A stretch of DNA of 64,000 nucleotides from NCBI GenBank assembly GCA_942493385.1, contig OW818699.1:558001-622000 (forward strand), given 5' to 3'. The notes below the pieces were generated by a model. That model saw only the letters and a list, made by a program, of their open reading frames with translations. It had not been told where the DNA came from and ran no database searches. This stretch comes from UBA8389 sp942493385 (GTDB taxonomy: Bacteria; Bacteroidota; Bacteroidia; Bacteroidales; UBA1402). The position numbers and the translations under genes are program-made. Below are positions 1-8,402 of this stretch, in pieces (the stretch's first letter is position 1; every line of letters starts with the position of its first letter).

Positions 1-2
1 CC

Positions 3-92
3 ACGTTGTACATTGCAACACCTATTGCATACGAAGTGCAGAAACGTCAATTGAAGATCACGAACGACGATTACGACGACGGTATTAAATAA
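3..92 (+). CDS. C-terminal end of a membrane protein, probably SecDF (partial)
   Basis: An open frame enters from the left edge and stops at 90-92, giving 29 residues that begin TLYIATPIAYEVQKRQ and end with an acidic DDYDDGIK tail. The motif (L/F)(Y/F)IATPI resembles the end of the last membrane segment of SecD/SecF translocase subunits, which in Bacteroidota are often fused as SecDF. That would make it a proton-driven accessory subunit of Sec export in the inner membrane. Only the tail is visible, so the assignment is an inference. A strong terminator follows 16 bases after the stop. Confidence 0.5.
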   Translation, partial: TLYIATPIAYEVQKRQLKITNDDYDDGIK

Positions 93-107
93 CGAATGAT
101 CAAATTG

Positions 108-147
108 AAAAATAGGCTGTATCAATTGATGCAGCCTATTTTTTTTG
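108..147 (+). terminator. Rho-independent terminator after the SecDF-like tail
   Basis: The arms AATAGGCTG (111-119) and CAGCCTATT (132-140) form a perfect 9-bp stem followed by a run of T. The A-run on the other side means it could also serve the leftward response-regulator gene that stops at 162. Confidence 0.85.
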
Positions 148-161
148 TTCTTGTTGATTGT

Positions 162-848
162 TTATTTGAGTGGAATGTCGTGAATCAACAATTGATAACC
201 TTTTCTTTTAAGAGCCACAAAGAAGACTCTGGGATCCTGCTTAAACTGAGTTCGAAGTTTTACGATCACACTATCCAGGTTGCGGGAAGTGAAATAATTG
301 GATTCTCCCCAATATTTGACGAGCAGTTCGTCTTTTGTTACGACATTACCAATACAAGCGCTCAGCTCGTTCAGTACGACACCTTGCAGTTGACCTAAAT
401 GCAAACTGGTCCCTTTGTAAGTCAATAAATGAGAAGTCGGGTTATAAATGTATTCACCAATCTGTCTTTCTAGTCCGGACCCGGTATTGAAATCGCTGAA
501 GGTATGTTTGATCCGAACGGTAAGCTCCTCCATGTCAATGGGCTTTTTCATGTAATCGGCTCCTCCTAGTTCAAAGCCCTTTTTTACATCGGAGATGTGC
601 GTGTGTGATGTCAAAAATATTATTGGCGGCCTTGATGGGTTGTGTATAAGTTCCTTCGCCCAGTCAAAACCATCCCCGTCAGGCAATGTCAAATCCAAAA
701 GGATCAAGTCAAATGTATGGATATGGAACAATTCTTTTGCCACTTGAAGGTTTATAGCCATTTTCACATCATAACCAACACCAATTAGATGTTCATAGGT
801 GAGATTTCTTAGGAACGGGTCATCTTCGACTAGGAGCAAGTGTCTCAT
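162..848 (-). CDS. OmpR/PhoB-family response regulator (orphan)
   Basis: A DNA-binding response regulator of 228 residues. The receiver domain (about 1-118) shows the acidic pair D9/D10, the phospho-acceptor D52 in LILLDLTLPDGDG, T80 and K102 in KKP. The C-terminal part (about 128-225) reads as an OmpR-type winged helix with a recognisable end (LRTQFKQDP..KRKGYQLL). It is expected to be phosphorylated by a sensor kinase and then bind promoters. No kinase gene lies next to it; the only kinase in the window is about 44 kb away, so its partner is unknown. The downstream gene on this strand is not in the window. Confidence 0.9.
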   Translation of the reverse strand: MRHLLLVEDDPFLRNLTYEHLIGVGYDVKMAINLQVAKELFHIHTFDLILLDLTLPDGDGFDWAKELIHNPSRPPIIFLTSHTHISDVKKGFELGGADYMKKPIDMEELTVRIKHTFSDFNTGSGLERQIGEYIYNPTSHLLTYKGTSLHLGQLQGVVLNELSACIGNVVTKDELLVKYWGESNYFTSRNLDSVIVKLRTQFKQDPRVFFVALKRKGYQLLIHDIPLK

Positions 849-953
849 AAATAGTAGAATGTAAGAATATGTAATATTAACAATAAATAGTAGATCGACA
901 AAAAAAGCAACAATACATTAACCTAAAAAGAAGTGATAATGAGCGATTGTGCG

Positions 954-984
954 TTTTATCCATAAAATGGAGTCTGTATATTTG
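954..984 (+). promoter_or_regulatory. Bacteroidota-type promoter pointing right
   Basis: TTTT at 954-957, a 19-base spacer, then TATATTTG at 977-984, an exact TAnnTTTG -7 element. The predicted start is near 990. No annotated gene lies downstream on this strand before a strong terminator at 1141-1177, which suggests a short non-coding transcript. Confidence 0.55.
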
Positions 985-989
985 TCGTG

Positions 990-1177
990 TAAAAATGAAG
1001 CGCTGAAATCTCCATAGCTTTTGTGAAAAAGTTTCTTCAGCGAAAAGGAATAATAACAACGAATGCATACTTAACCTGTGAAGGAATACATGGATATGTT
1101 GAAGGCAAAATCATCATTAGTGTAGTTAAGAATGCAAAAAAAAGGGGGAAGCAGACGAGTCTGTTTCCCCCTTTACC
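990..1177 (+). ncRNA. Candidate small RNA between the response regulator and argH
   Basis: About 190 bases lie between a good Bacteroidota promoter (954-984) and a strong terminator (1141-1177). Near the 5' end CGCTGAA (1001-1007) pairs with TTCAGCG (1036-1042), so the transcript would open with a 7-bp stem. Only very short reading frames occur inside, for example an 11-codon one at 1090. A basic frame starting with GTG at 1023 runs into the argH 3' end and is less convincing. The unit is an inference from promoter, fold and terminator; there is no homology evidence. Confidence 0.4.
1141..1177. terminator. Bidirectional terminator downstream of argH
   Basis: AAAGGGGGAA pairs with TTCCCCCTTT, and CAGAC with GTCTG inside, giving a long stem flanked by A-runs and T-runs. 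It ends the leftward argH transcript (stop at 1186) and could end a rightward transcript from 990. Confidence 0.8.
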
Positions 1178-1185
1178 TTTAGCGG

Positions 1186-2520
1186 TCACTTTTTCAAAAG
1201 TTGCTTTTCAGCCTGCTCTGCCTGCTCAAAATTGAACTGACTGGCAATATCCCTTTGGTGTTCAACAATTTTATCGTTGCAAAGGTTGCCAATACTGCCT
1301 TCATGCGTGTGGTTTACTGTCATGACTGGATTAAACTGATTGGCTTCAATCTCCAGACCAACTTGCTTGTAGGCGTCTCTGAAAGGTAGTCCATTGGTCG
1401 TACGACGATTCACTTCCTCTACACTGAACAAGTAAAGGTATTTAGTGTCGTCCAGAATGTGTTTGTTGACTTCAATGTTGGCCAATATGGTGGTAGTCAT
1501 CCGTAGGCAATCGAGCAACTCTCCGAAGCTGGGTAAGAAAACTTCCTTGATGATTTGCAGATCCCTAAAATAACCTGAAGGGAGATTGTTTGTAATGGCT
1601 GAAATCTGTTGAGGAAGATTCTGGATCTTGTTGCATTTTGCACGTGTCAATTCAAAGACATCCGGATTCTTTTTGTGCGGCATGATGCTCGAACCTGTGG
1701 TGAATTCAGAAGGAAGCTTGATGAAACCAAAATTCTGGCTGGTAAAAAGGCAGGCATCATACGCTAATTTGGATACGGTTCCGGCAATTGATGCCAATGC
1801 AAAAGCCACCGTCCGTTCCATCTTGCCACGACCCATTTGAGCATATACGACGTTGTAGTTCAATCCGTCAAATCCCAGCAATTCGGTTGTCATTTGCCGG
1901 TTCAAAGGGAATGATGAGCCGTAGCCGGCTGCAGAGCCCAATGGATTCCGATTACAGACCTTGTAGGCCGATAGCAAGACCTGCAGATCGTCTGTCAACG
2001 ATTCTGCATAAGCGCCAAACCACAATCCGAAGGAGGAGGGCATGGCTACCTGCAAATGTGTATAACCAGGCATAAGCACTTCCTTATAGCGGTTGCTTTG
2101 CAAAATCAGGACATCAAAAAGCTCCTGTACGGCATCAAAAGTTTCCTTGATGGCAGCCCGTGTGAACAATTTCATATCCAATAAAACCTGATCGTTTCTA
2201 GAACGGCCGCTATGAATTTTTTTACCGATATCGCCCAAGGAACGTGTGAGTAGGAGTTCGACCTGAGAATGTACATCTTCGATGCCTGGTTCGATTACAA
2301 ATCGATCTTCTTCAATATCCTGATAAATGGATTTAAGCTCGTTAAGCAACAAGGGCAATTCATCTGCTTCAATCAATCCAATGCTTTCGAGCATCGTGAT
2401 GTGCGCCATAGAGCCCAAAACATCGTATTTGGCAAGATACAGATCCATTTCGGGATCCTTTCCGACAGTAAACCGCTCGATGGCTTTATCAACGGTGGTA
2501 CTTTTTTCCCATAATTTCAT
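1186..2520 (-). CDS. argH: Argininosuccinate lyase
   Basis: Splits argininosuccinate into arginine and fumarate, the last step of arginine biosynthesis, in the cytoplasm as a homotetramer. The 444 residues match the family length. The fumarase/aspartase-superfamily signature GSSIMPHKKNP lies at 276-286 and contains the catalytic serine region. H155 in GYTHLQ corresponds to the conserved histidine, and HSGRSRNDQ at 103-111 is the substrate-binding block. It is the last gene of the leftward run pyrE - SRPBCC gene - argH and is followed by a strong terminator. Confidence 0.97.
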   Translation of the reverse strand: MKLWEKSTTVDKAIERFTVGKDPEMDLYLAKYDVLGSMAHITMLESIGLIEADELPLLLNELKSIYQDIEEDRFVIEPGIEDVHSQVELLLTRSLGDIGKKIHSGRSRNDQVLLDMKLFTRAAIKETFDAVQELFDVLILQSNRYKEVLMPGYTHLQVAMPSSFGLWFGAYAESLTDDLQVLLSAYKVCNRNPLGSAAGYGSSFPLNRQMTTELLGFDGLNYNVVYAQMGRGKMERTVAFALASIAGTVSKLAYDACLFTSQNFGFIKLPSEFTTGSSIMPHKKNPDVFELTRAKCNKIQNLPQQISAITNNLPSGYFRDLQIIKEVFLPSFGELLDCLRMTTTILANIEVNKHILDDTKYLYLFSVEEVNRRTTNGLPFRDAYKQVGLEIEANQFNPVMTVNHTHEGSIGNLCNDKIVEHQRDIASQFNFEQAEQAEKQLLKK

Positions 2521-2545
2521 ACGAACAGCGATTAAATTGGACTGG

Positions 2546-2953
2546 CTAGTAAGGAAGTTTGGCTAGCATTTCAGCCATGTTGTTGATGCCTTCTTCCAAT
2601 TTGTTTGAAATCATGGCTTTCAGAAAAAAGGGAATATCAGCCCTGAAGGTCAATTTCAGACTTGTTGTTTCGGGCGCAACTTCTTGCAGTTGAATCCATC
2701 CAATAAATTCAACAGGTGATTTGACGGATTCCAATTTAATGTTTTTGAACGGTTCCCGCTCTACAATCCGAATGCCGACCATGCCGACCGGATCCACCTT
2801 GAATTGGCAAGAATCGGCATCAAATGTAAAATCCTTGACTTTTCCTTCAATCAAAGGTTTTACACTTTCCAGGTTGTTCAGATCGGAAAGTTTTGAGAAG
2901 ACACGTTCAGCCGAAAAGGGAATTTGCTGAAGGTCGCTGGTGTATTCTGTCAT
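2546..2953 (-). CDS. SRPBCC-fold (polyketide cyclase/START-like) protein
   Basis: A 135-residue protein with the alternating strands of a lipid- or ligand-binding SRPBCC cradle, beginning MTEYTSDLQQIPFSAERVF, a typical cyclase/dehydrase opening. A longer frame reaches 2998, but those residues overlap the end of pyrE. The ATG at 2953 leaves 8 bases after the pyrE stop and matches the family start. No catalytic residues are recognisable and the ligand is unknown. It sits between pyrE and argH in one leftward operon, and a link to nucleotide or arginine synthesis beyond co-transcription is not shown. Confidence 0.8.
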   Translation of the reverse strand: MTEYTSDLQQIPFSAERVFSKLSDLNNLESVKPLIEGKVKDFTFDADSCQFKVDPVGMVGIRIVEREPFKNIKLESVKSPVEFIGWIQLQEVAPETTSLKLTFRADIPFFLKAMISNKLEEGINNMAEMLAKLPY

Positions 2954-2961
2954 GACGGGAT

Positions 2962-3597
2962 TTATTTGGGTTGCCAGGTAGAGGGCGAAAGACGCCATTC
3001 TTGCAAGGTCTGCAATTCAGACTCGTGGATGTAGTTGGTGGCCAAGGCGGTTTCGAGGACAGCATCGTAATTGCTCAATGCTGTCAACTCCACTTTGGCT
3101 TTTCGGAATGCTTCTTCTGCTTCCGGGAAACCGTATGTGAAGATGGCAAGCATGCCAATCACATCACTGCCGTCTCTTCGGATGGCTTCTACTGCTTTCA
3201 AGCTGCTGCCACCGGTCGAAATGAGGTCTTCGATGACAACGACTTTCATTTTTGGTTTCAAATCTCCTTCAATCAGATTTTCCAAACCATGATCTTTGGG
3301 GGAGGAACGTACATAGACGAAAGGCAAACCAAGTTCTTCGGCTACCATAGCGCCTTGGGCGATGGCTCCGGTAGCGACGCCGGCGATGGCATCCACTCTG
3401 TCGTACTTCTCACGGATGAGGCGTGCCAATTCAATTTTGATGAAGTTGCGAAGGTCTGGGTAAGACAACGTCTTACGGTTGTCACAATATATGGGTGATT
3501 TCCAGCCTGAAGCCCAGGTGAATGGGTTGGAGGGTTGTAGTTTGACAGCTTTGATTTTCAATAATTTGGCAGCAACGATGCGGTCTAGTTTTTTCAT
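2962..3597 (-). CDS. pyrE: Orotate phosphoribosyltransferase
   Basis: Joins orotate to PRPP to make orotidine monophosphate in pyrimidine synthesis. The PRPP-binding motif is clear in VVVIEDLISTGGSS, and YVRSSPKDHG is the flexible catalytic-loop region. The frame extends to 3648, but a perfect -7 element lies at 3646-3653, so transcription should start near 3639. The ATG at 3597 (MKKLDRIVA) is therefore chosen, giving 211 residues, the usual length. It leads an operon with the SRPBCC gene and argH. Confidence 0.95.
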   Translation of the reverse strand: MKKLDRIVAAKLLKIKAVKLQPSNPFTWASGWKSPIYCDNRKTLSYPDLRNFIKIELARLIREKYDRVDAIAGVATGAIAQGAMVAEELGLPFVYVRSSPKDHGLENLIEGDLKPKMKVVVIEDLISTGGSSLKAVEAIRRDGSDVIGMLAIFTYGFPEAEEAFRKAKVELTALSNYDAVLETALATNYIHESELQTLQEWRLSPSTWQPK

Positions 3598-3645
3598 CTT
3601 GGTACTATGAATTGGATTGGAGTTGAAATTGCTTAATATCTTTTG

Positions 3646-3653
3646 CAAAAGTA
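3646..3653 (-). promoter_or_regulatory. -7 promoter element for pyrE
   Basis: On the minus strand the bases read TACTTTTG, an exact TAnnTTTG. No good TTTG is found 19-20 bases upstream, so the -33 part is weak. The implied 5' leader is about 40 bases and supports the pyrE start at 3597. Confidence 0.45.
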
Positions 3654-3709
3654 ATCAATCCTTCAGAAAGATGGGTCGTAAATAATGGTAATTTTCCAAG
3701 GATTATTTG

Positions 3710-4999
3710 TCAAAAGAGGTAATTCAGGTTGATGTACGTACCTGTCTTGGAGCCGTCACTTTTATTCAGTGGTTTGCCCATTTCGAAGGATATGATGAAG
3801 TTTTGGTTCATCGCCACTTTGAGCCCACCGCCAAGAGAGGAATGAAAACTGTCTTTCGTATCTAGTTTGAAATAGTCTGTTTTTTCAGAAGGGGTAAGAT
3901 TGGACAAATCCCAGTCTACAGGATCCAGTATGTACCCGGTGTCAAAGAATCCGTTAAGTCCTAAGTAGAAATTTTGATTGATGAATTTGAAATTCAATAC
4001 TTTCCAGCGGAGTTCAAAATTGCCCAAGGCAAAAGCGTCTCCTACAACTCGGTTTCGCATGACCCCTCGCAGGCTGTTTGCCCCTCCCAAACCAGTAGGA
4101 CTGGTACGTGTGGCAAATGGTGACATGAATACGGAGCGTCGGTAGAAGGGGATGTCGTTATTGCCGATTTTTCCTTGAACACCCAGTCGTACGGCAAGGT
4201 TCAGTCGATCCTTGATAATGCTTTGGTAGTGTTTGTGCATCAAAGAATATCGGGCATAAGGGCTTTCATTCATAAATCCTGGAGCCACTTCAATCAGAGC
4301 TTCGGAACTAAAGCCTTTGTCAGGATTGCTCAACGCGTTGCGGGTGTCGTATAAAACGCCGGCCTTGAATGCGCTTACCAAACCTCCATTCGCTTCTTTG
4401 GCACTCAGGATGTTCCACCCAACGTATTTGTCATAAAGACTGGTTGTAATGTCGGGAAGGTCACTTGTTGCGTTTAGTTTGTCATAATCAACAGCTCCAT
4501 TCAAGTAGTTGACTAAATTATAACTTGCTTCCCAATAGAGGTGCTCAATAGGCAGAGCCCCTTTGAAATCGGCCAGGAAACGAAGTTGTTTCTGTGACAT
4601 CTTATATAAGGCGCGATTGCCACTCTCCTCGAAAGTTGAGTAGTTGCTTTGGTAGCCGTTGAAACCGAAAAAGTCCAACATATCTTCGGTGATGTAACTC
4701 AGGTCTACAAAGGTGCGGACTCCCTTTAATAATTGGTCAGAGTCAAAATAGAAGCGCATGACGGTACTACCTTTCGTGAACTTGGAAAGCTCGAGATAAT
4801 AGGTCTGGTCATACTTAGGATAGCGCGTACCATCTCCGTAGTTGAATAAATTCAGCACTGCTCCGTATTGAAAGCCTTCGTCTGAATTGTAGGAAACAGC
4901 TGGTAACACACCTAGATTGAGCCCCTTTTTGGCAGACTCCTGTGCATGAAGGCAGGTGCAGCTCAGAATTAATAAGGCCAAGATTGTGTTCCTCTTCAT
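3710..4999 (-). CDS. Omp85/BamA-TamA-like outer-membrane beta-barrel protein
   Basis: The 429 residues start with a signal peptide (MKRNTILALLILSCTCLHAQ) and continue as an amphipathic beta-strand pattern ending in an aromatic residue (NYLF), as outer-membrane barrels do. GLGGANSLRGVMRNRVVGD near residue 300 matches the conserved (L/V/I)RG loop of the bacterial surface-antigen (Omp85) domain. No POTRA domains are present, so it is a barrel-only relative rather than BamA itself. Substrate and role are unknown. It lies alone, with its own promoter, between pyrE and comF. Confidence 0.8.
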   Translation of the reverse strand: MKRNTILALLILSCTCLHAQESAKKGLNLGVLPAVSYNSDEGFQYGAVLNLFNYGDGTRYPKYDQTYYLELSKFTKGSTVMRFYFDSDQLLKGVRTFVDLSYITEDMLDFFGFNGYQSNYSTFEESGNRALYKMSQKQLRFLADFKGALPIEHLYWEASYNLVNYLNGAVDYDKLNATSDLPDITTSLYDKYVGWNILSAKEANGGLVSAFKAGVLYDTRNALSNPDKGFSSEALIEVAPGFMNESPYARYSLMHKHYQSIIKDRLNLAVRLGVQGKIGNNDIPFYRRSVFMSPFATRTSPTGLGGANSLRGVMRNRVVGDAFALGNFELRWKVLNFKFINQNFYLGLNGFFDTGYILDPVDWDLSNLTPSEKTDYFKLDTKDSFHSSLGGGLKVAMNQNFIISFEMGKPLNKSDGSKTGTYINLNYLF

Positions 5000-5035
5000 G
5001 GTGTTTTGGATTAGATTTACAATGGTAATGAAATC

Positions 5036-5067
5036 TAAAAATACGAGGATTCTATGAAATCACCAAA
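5036..5067 (-). promoter_or_regulatory. Promoter for the barrel protein gene
   Basis: On the minus strand TTTG (complement of 5064-5067), a 20-base spacer and TATTTTTA (complement of 5036-5043), which matches TAnnTTTG in all but the last base. The predicted leader is about 30 bases. Confidence 0.5.
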
Positions 5068-5091
5068 TGCAGTCGTTTTTTACACGATGTA

Positions 5092-5817
5092 TTAAGCCAA
5101 TGCAAGAGCGAAAAACGAGATCCTGACGTCTGGTATTTGCAAAAGAACCTGTCCGCAGGCCTCCAGTGTTGAGCCACTTGTCAAGACATCGTCTACCAGC
5201 AACAGATGCATTCCACTGCATCCACCGATGTTTTTTAATTCAAAAAGGCCTTGTGCATTTTCCCAACGGTTCCATAAATTCTTGGTAGTTTGAGAGGCAT
5301 TGTGCACCGTTCTTCCGAGAATTTCTGAATGAACCGGTATACCGGTGACTTTGCTGATGCCTGAAGCAATCGATTCGCTCTGATTGTAGCCACGTTTTTT
5401 TTGTTTCAATTTGTGCAGGGGTACCGGAATAAGCGCATCGATGTCTTTAAAAAAGCCTTGTTCGGAGAGTCGCAGTGCCGAAACACTTGACAGACAACTT
5501 CCTATTTCCTTTTCACCCTTGTATTTCAGAAGCTCCAGCGCTTTTTGGATGCTGGAATCCTTGTTGTAGCGGAATCCAGAAGCGGCACGCTCAAACTCAA
5601 TCTTGCCCAAAAACCGATCTGCGGTGTTGTTTTCACGAAAGGAAGCATCATATATGGCGGGTAATTCATACAAGCAGTTCAAACACACCTGTTGCTCACC
5701 GCTCATTAGTGGGTGTTCGCAAAGCAGACAAAGATTCGGCCAAGCCATATCTGCCAATCCGGCGAAGATTTCTTTGATTGTTTTGTGTAGGTTGGAAAGG
5801 CTGTCATTCCTCATCAT
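5092..5817 (-). CDS. comF: ComF-family phosphoribosyltransferase-like protein
   Basis: A ComF/GntX-type protein. The N-terminal part carries a four-cysteine zinc-binding cluster (CLLC ... CLNC), and near the C terminus LLVDDVLTSGSTLEAC is a PRPP-loop motif. Family members support DNA uptake or recombination in some bacteria, but the biochemical reaction is not settled. The ATG at 5817 (or 5814) is chosen over the longer frame to 5880 because it leaves only an 11-14-base overlap with the end of recX, indicating translational coupling. Length is about 241 residues. Confidence 0.85.
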   Translation of the reverse strand: MMRNDSLSNLHKTIKEIFAGLADMAWPNLCLLCEHPLMSGEQQVCLNCLYELPAIYDASFRENNTADRFLGKIEFERAASGFRYNKDSSIQKALELLKYKGEKEIGSCLSSVSALRLSEQGFFKDIDALIPVPLHKLKQKKRGYNQSESIASGISKVTGIPVHSEILGRTVHNASQTTKNLWNRWENAQGLFELKNIGGCSGMHLLLVDDVLTSGSTLEACGQVLLQIPDVRISFFALALA

Positions 5818-6274
5818 CAATACCCATTTTCCGCAGAATTGCACCCGCTTGTTCCAATTCGAACCCTCTGCCTGCCACAAATCGCAGCAGCTTTCCCCTA
5901 AGCTCGTAAGATGAATTGGCTTTTACGGATCGTTTTTTTTGTCGAAGCAGATCGGTAAGCATTTCCTGGTAGTCCGTTTCCAGAATTTCGGAAATGCCTT
6001 CCTCTGCCAGCATTGCGGATATTCCCTTTTGACGTAATGCATATCGAATTTTGATTCGCCCCCATTTGCTGAAACGGAATTTGTCTTTTACGAATGCTTT
6101 GACATATCGGCTTTCATTGAGGTAACCTTCGTCCTGCAGACGCCTTAAAAGTTTTGCCTGGTCTTCCGAAGTGAGTTCAAACTTTTTCAGTTTTTCAACA
6201 ACTTCAGATATACAGTGTTCAGCCAGTGAACAATAGCTGGCTGCAGAGGCAAGGGCTTCGGAGTAGTTGCTCAT
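5804..6274 (-). CDS. recX: Regulatory protein RecX
   Basis: A modulator of RecA filament activity, predicted cytoplasmic. The 156 residues are rich in helices arranged as repeated three-helix units, with the family hallmark segments LLRRLQDEGYLNESRYVKAFV and KWGRIKIRYALRQKGI. It lies 2 bases after prmC and overlaps comF, so the three form one leftward operon. recA is not in this window. Confidence 0.9.
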   Translation of the reverse strand: MSNYSEALASAASYCSLAEHCISEVVEKLKKFELTSEDQAKLLRRLQDEGYLNESRYVKAFVKDKFRFSKWGRIKIRYALRQKGISAMLAEEGISEILETDYQEMLTDLLRQKKRSVKANSSYELRGKLLRFVAGRGFELEQAGAILRKMGIDDEE

Positions 6275-6276
6275 AA

Positions 6277-7128
6277 TTAAAGGATGGCTCGTAGGATGCG
6301 ATCTTTTCCGGAAAGGTCCTGTATCAATTGGACTTCTCTAAAGGGATACGATTTAACCAATTCTAGCGTTTCTGTTCCCAGATAACTGTTAATTTCAAAA
6401 TACAGGATGCCCCCTGGTTTCAATAGTTCGATGGCCAGACCAGAGATAACTCGATAAAAAAGCAAAGGGTCTGAGTTTTCAACAAAAAGTGCGGTATGCG
6501 GTTCGTGTTCCAACACGTTGGTATCCATTTCGGAAGCATCACTGAAACGCACATAAGGAGGGTTGCTTACAAGGACTTCCAACGATTTTTTATGATGGAT
6601 GCTGGGAGTAAAATTTAGAATGTCAGTGATTTCAAAAAGGACCTTGACGTTGTTGAATACTGCATTTTCAGATGCAATAACTAAGGCTTCCGGGGAAATA
6701 TCCCAAGCTGAAACCGTAGCAAAAGGCAACGCTTTTGCGAGCGAAATGGCAATACAGCCACTTCCAGTTCCAATGTCCAAGATCGAGATGTTGGTTTTTC
6801 TGTTTCCAATATCTGTTGAAATCACTTCGACCAATTCTTCTGTTTCTGGTCTTGGAATCAAGACCCCTGGCCCGACATGAAAAGTCAAACCGCAAAACTC
6901 CGTTTCCCCCAGTATGTATTGAATGGGTTCTTTGCTTTCAAGCCTGTCGATGGCGGAAATGAGTTTCTCCAAGGTATGCTCGGGAAAATTCCTATCTTTG
7001 TCGCTGTAAATTTGCACACTGCTCATATTGGCCAGTTTACGCAGCAAAAGTCGTGAAAAAGATCCAATTTCCACCGATGGGTAAATGGGGTCCAACTTTT
7101 GATGTAGATAGGCTAAATAGCGTTGCAT
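6277..7128 (-). CDS. prmC: Peptide chain release factor N5-glutamine methyltransferase
   Basis: Methylates the glutamine of the GGQ motif in release factors RF1 and RF2 using SAM. Counted from the ATG at 7128, RPETEELV is at about 93-100, the SAM loop DIGTGSGC at about 118-125, and the catalytic NPPY at 189-192, all in the expected order. An upstream frame to 7167 opens with TTG and would run through the promoter, so 7128 is preferred (283 residues). It is divergent from ribD and leads prmC-recX-comF. Confidence 0.95.
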   Translation of the reverse strand: MQRYLAYLHQKLDPIYPSVEIGSFSRLLLRKLANMSSVQIYSDKDRNFPEHTLEKLISAIDRLESKEPIQYILGETEFCGLTFHVGPGVLIPRPETEELVEVISTDIGNRKTNISILDIGTGSGCIAISLAKALPFATVSAWDISPEALVIASENAVFNNVKVLFEITDILNFTPSIHHKKSLEVLVSNPPYVRFSDASEMDTNVLEHEPHTALFVENSDPLLFYRVISGLAIELLKPGGILYFEINSYLGTETLELVKSYPFREVQLIQDLSGKDRILRAIL

Positions 7129-7145
7129 GTTTAACAATTTATTTA

Positions 7146-7176
7146 CAAAGCTAAGGCTTTTTTTCAAAAAAAAAAA
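7146..7176 (-). promoter_or_regulatory. Promoter of prmC
   Basis: On the minus strand TTTT (complement of 7173-7176), a 19-base spacer and TAGCTTTG (complement of 7146-7153), an exact -7 element. Its position fixes the prmC start at 7128 with a leader of about 10 bases. Confidence 0.6.
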
Positions 7177-7188
7177 TTAATAGCAAAG

Positions 7189-8262
7189 ATGTCTGAAGCC
7201 GACGATCGTTTATTCCTGAGACGTTGCATACAACTCGCAGCGAACGGGAAGCAAACCTGTTCCCCCAATCCCATGGTCGGTGCTGTCATTGTTCATAAAG
7301 GTCGGATTATCGGTGAGGGTTGGCATCGGAAAGCGGGTGAACCACATGCCGAACCCAATGCGGTCCGCTCTGTGAAAGAATGCGAATTGCTCTGTGAATC
7401 GACCATGTATGTTAGTCTGGAGCCCTGTTCACATTATGGAAAGACCCCACCGTGTGTAGAGCTCATTATTCAATGGGGCATACCTCGTGTAGTCATCGGA
7501 ACCTTAGATCCGTTTCCCTTAGTAGCCGGACGTGGTGTGGCCAAGTTGAAGGAAGCAGGCATCGAGGTTGTTGTGGGTGTGGAAGAAGATGCTTGCCGAA
7601 GCCTAAACAAATCCTATTTTCATTACCTGAATTCTGCTCGTCCTCGGGTCATCCTCAAATGGGCGCAGACAGCGGATGGTTTTATCGACTTGATCCGTAC
7701 TGTGGAAGACAATCAACCCTCCTTGAAAATATCAACACCATTTACACAATTGGTCACCCATAAGCTGCGTTCTGAATGCGATGCGATTTTGGTCGGAACC
7801 AATACGGCACTGCTGGACAATCCTAGTTTGAATGTCCGCTCTTGGTCAGGAAAAAATCCATTGCGGTTGGTCATTGATCGGATGGGAGTCCTAGCTGATA
7901 CTGCGAAATTATTGGACGGTAGCCTCGAAACAGTTGTTTTTTCAGGTGTAAAATCAGGTCGAGAGGGGAAAACCACTTGGATTTTACTCGATTTCAACCA
8001 AAACATCCTGTTTCAAATGATGGCAGAGTTGCATCACCTTAAGATTCAGTGCCTTTTAGTGGAAGGAGGAGCTTTCCTGCATGAGACATTTCTTAATGCC
8101 GATCTTTGGGATGAAATTCAGGTGGAAACCTCCTCACAATTAGCTGGAACAGGTGTAAACGCACCCAATATTGAAAATAGGATCACGAAATCTGGTAGCA
8201 TCCAGAAATACGATAATGGTGCTGCATATCGCGAGATCCGTATTTACGAGCAAGCCCGTTAA
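7189..8262 (+). CDS. ribD: Bifunctional riboflavin deaminase/reductase RibD
   Basis: Performs two successive steps of riboflavin synthesis: deamination of the diaminopyrimidine and NADPH reduction of the ribosyl group. The deaminase domain (1-145) has H53-A-E55 and the PCSHYGKTPPC motif with C80 and C89, the zinc ligands. The reductase domain (about 148-355) begins RPRVILKWAQTADG and contains LLVEGGAFLHETFL. Length is 357 residues, standard for the family. It is divergent from prmC and has no other riboflavin gene beside it. Confidence 0.96.
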   Translation: MSEADDRLFLRRCIQLAANGKQTCSPNPMVGAVIVHKGRIIGEGWHRKAGEPHAEPNAVRSVKECELLCESTMYVSLEPCSHYGKTPPCVELIIQWGIPRVVIGTLDPFPLVAGRGVAKLKEAGIEVVVGVEEDACRSLNKSYFHYLNSARPRVILKWAQTADGFIDLIRTVEDNQPSLKISTPFTQLVTHKLRSECDAILVGTNTALLDNPSLNVRSWSGKNPLRLVIDRMGVLADTAKLLDGSLETVVFSGVKSGREGKTTWILLDFNQNILFQMMAELHHLKIQCLLVEGGAFLHETFLNADLWDEIQVETSSQLAGTGVNAPNIENRITKSGSIQKYDNGAAYREIRIYEQAR

Positions 8263-8325
8263 ATGATACATCTCTAATTTTTCATAAAACTTCAGACCCA
8301 AACCCACAAAAGATAAAATTCTTAG

Positions 8326-8333
8326 TACTTTTG
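8326..8333 (+). promoter_or_regulatory. -7 element upstream of the DUF6242 lipoprotein gene
   Basis: TACTTTTG is an exact TAnnTTTG. No TTTG is seen 19-20 bases upstream. The predicted leader to the ATG at 8403 is about 63 bases. Confidence 0.4.
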
Positions 8334-8402
8334 CGGATTAAGGAAACGGATATAATAAAATGACTGTTCAATAACTGTTTCAGTCCATGTAAAAAAACCT
8401 AT

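Noticed and set aside
1023..1235. Basic 70-residue frame opening with GTG
   Set aside because: It runs through a strong terminator and into the 3' end of argH on the other strand; the composition looks like a shadow. The region is better read as a candidate small RNA.
2971..3498. 175-residue rightward frame across pyrE
   Set aside because: Shadow of the well-supported pyrE gene on the opposite strand.
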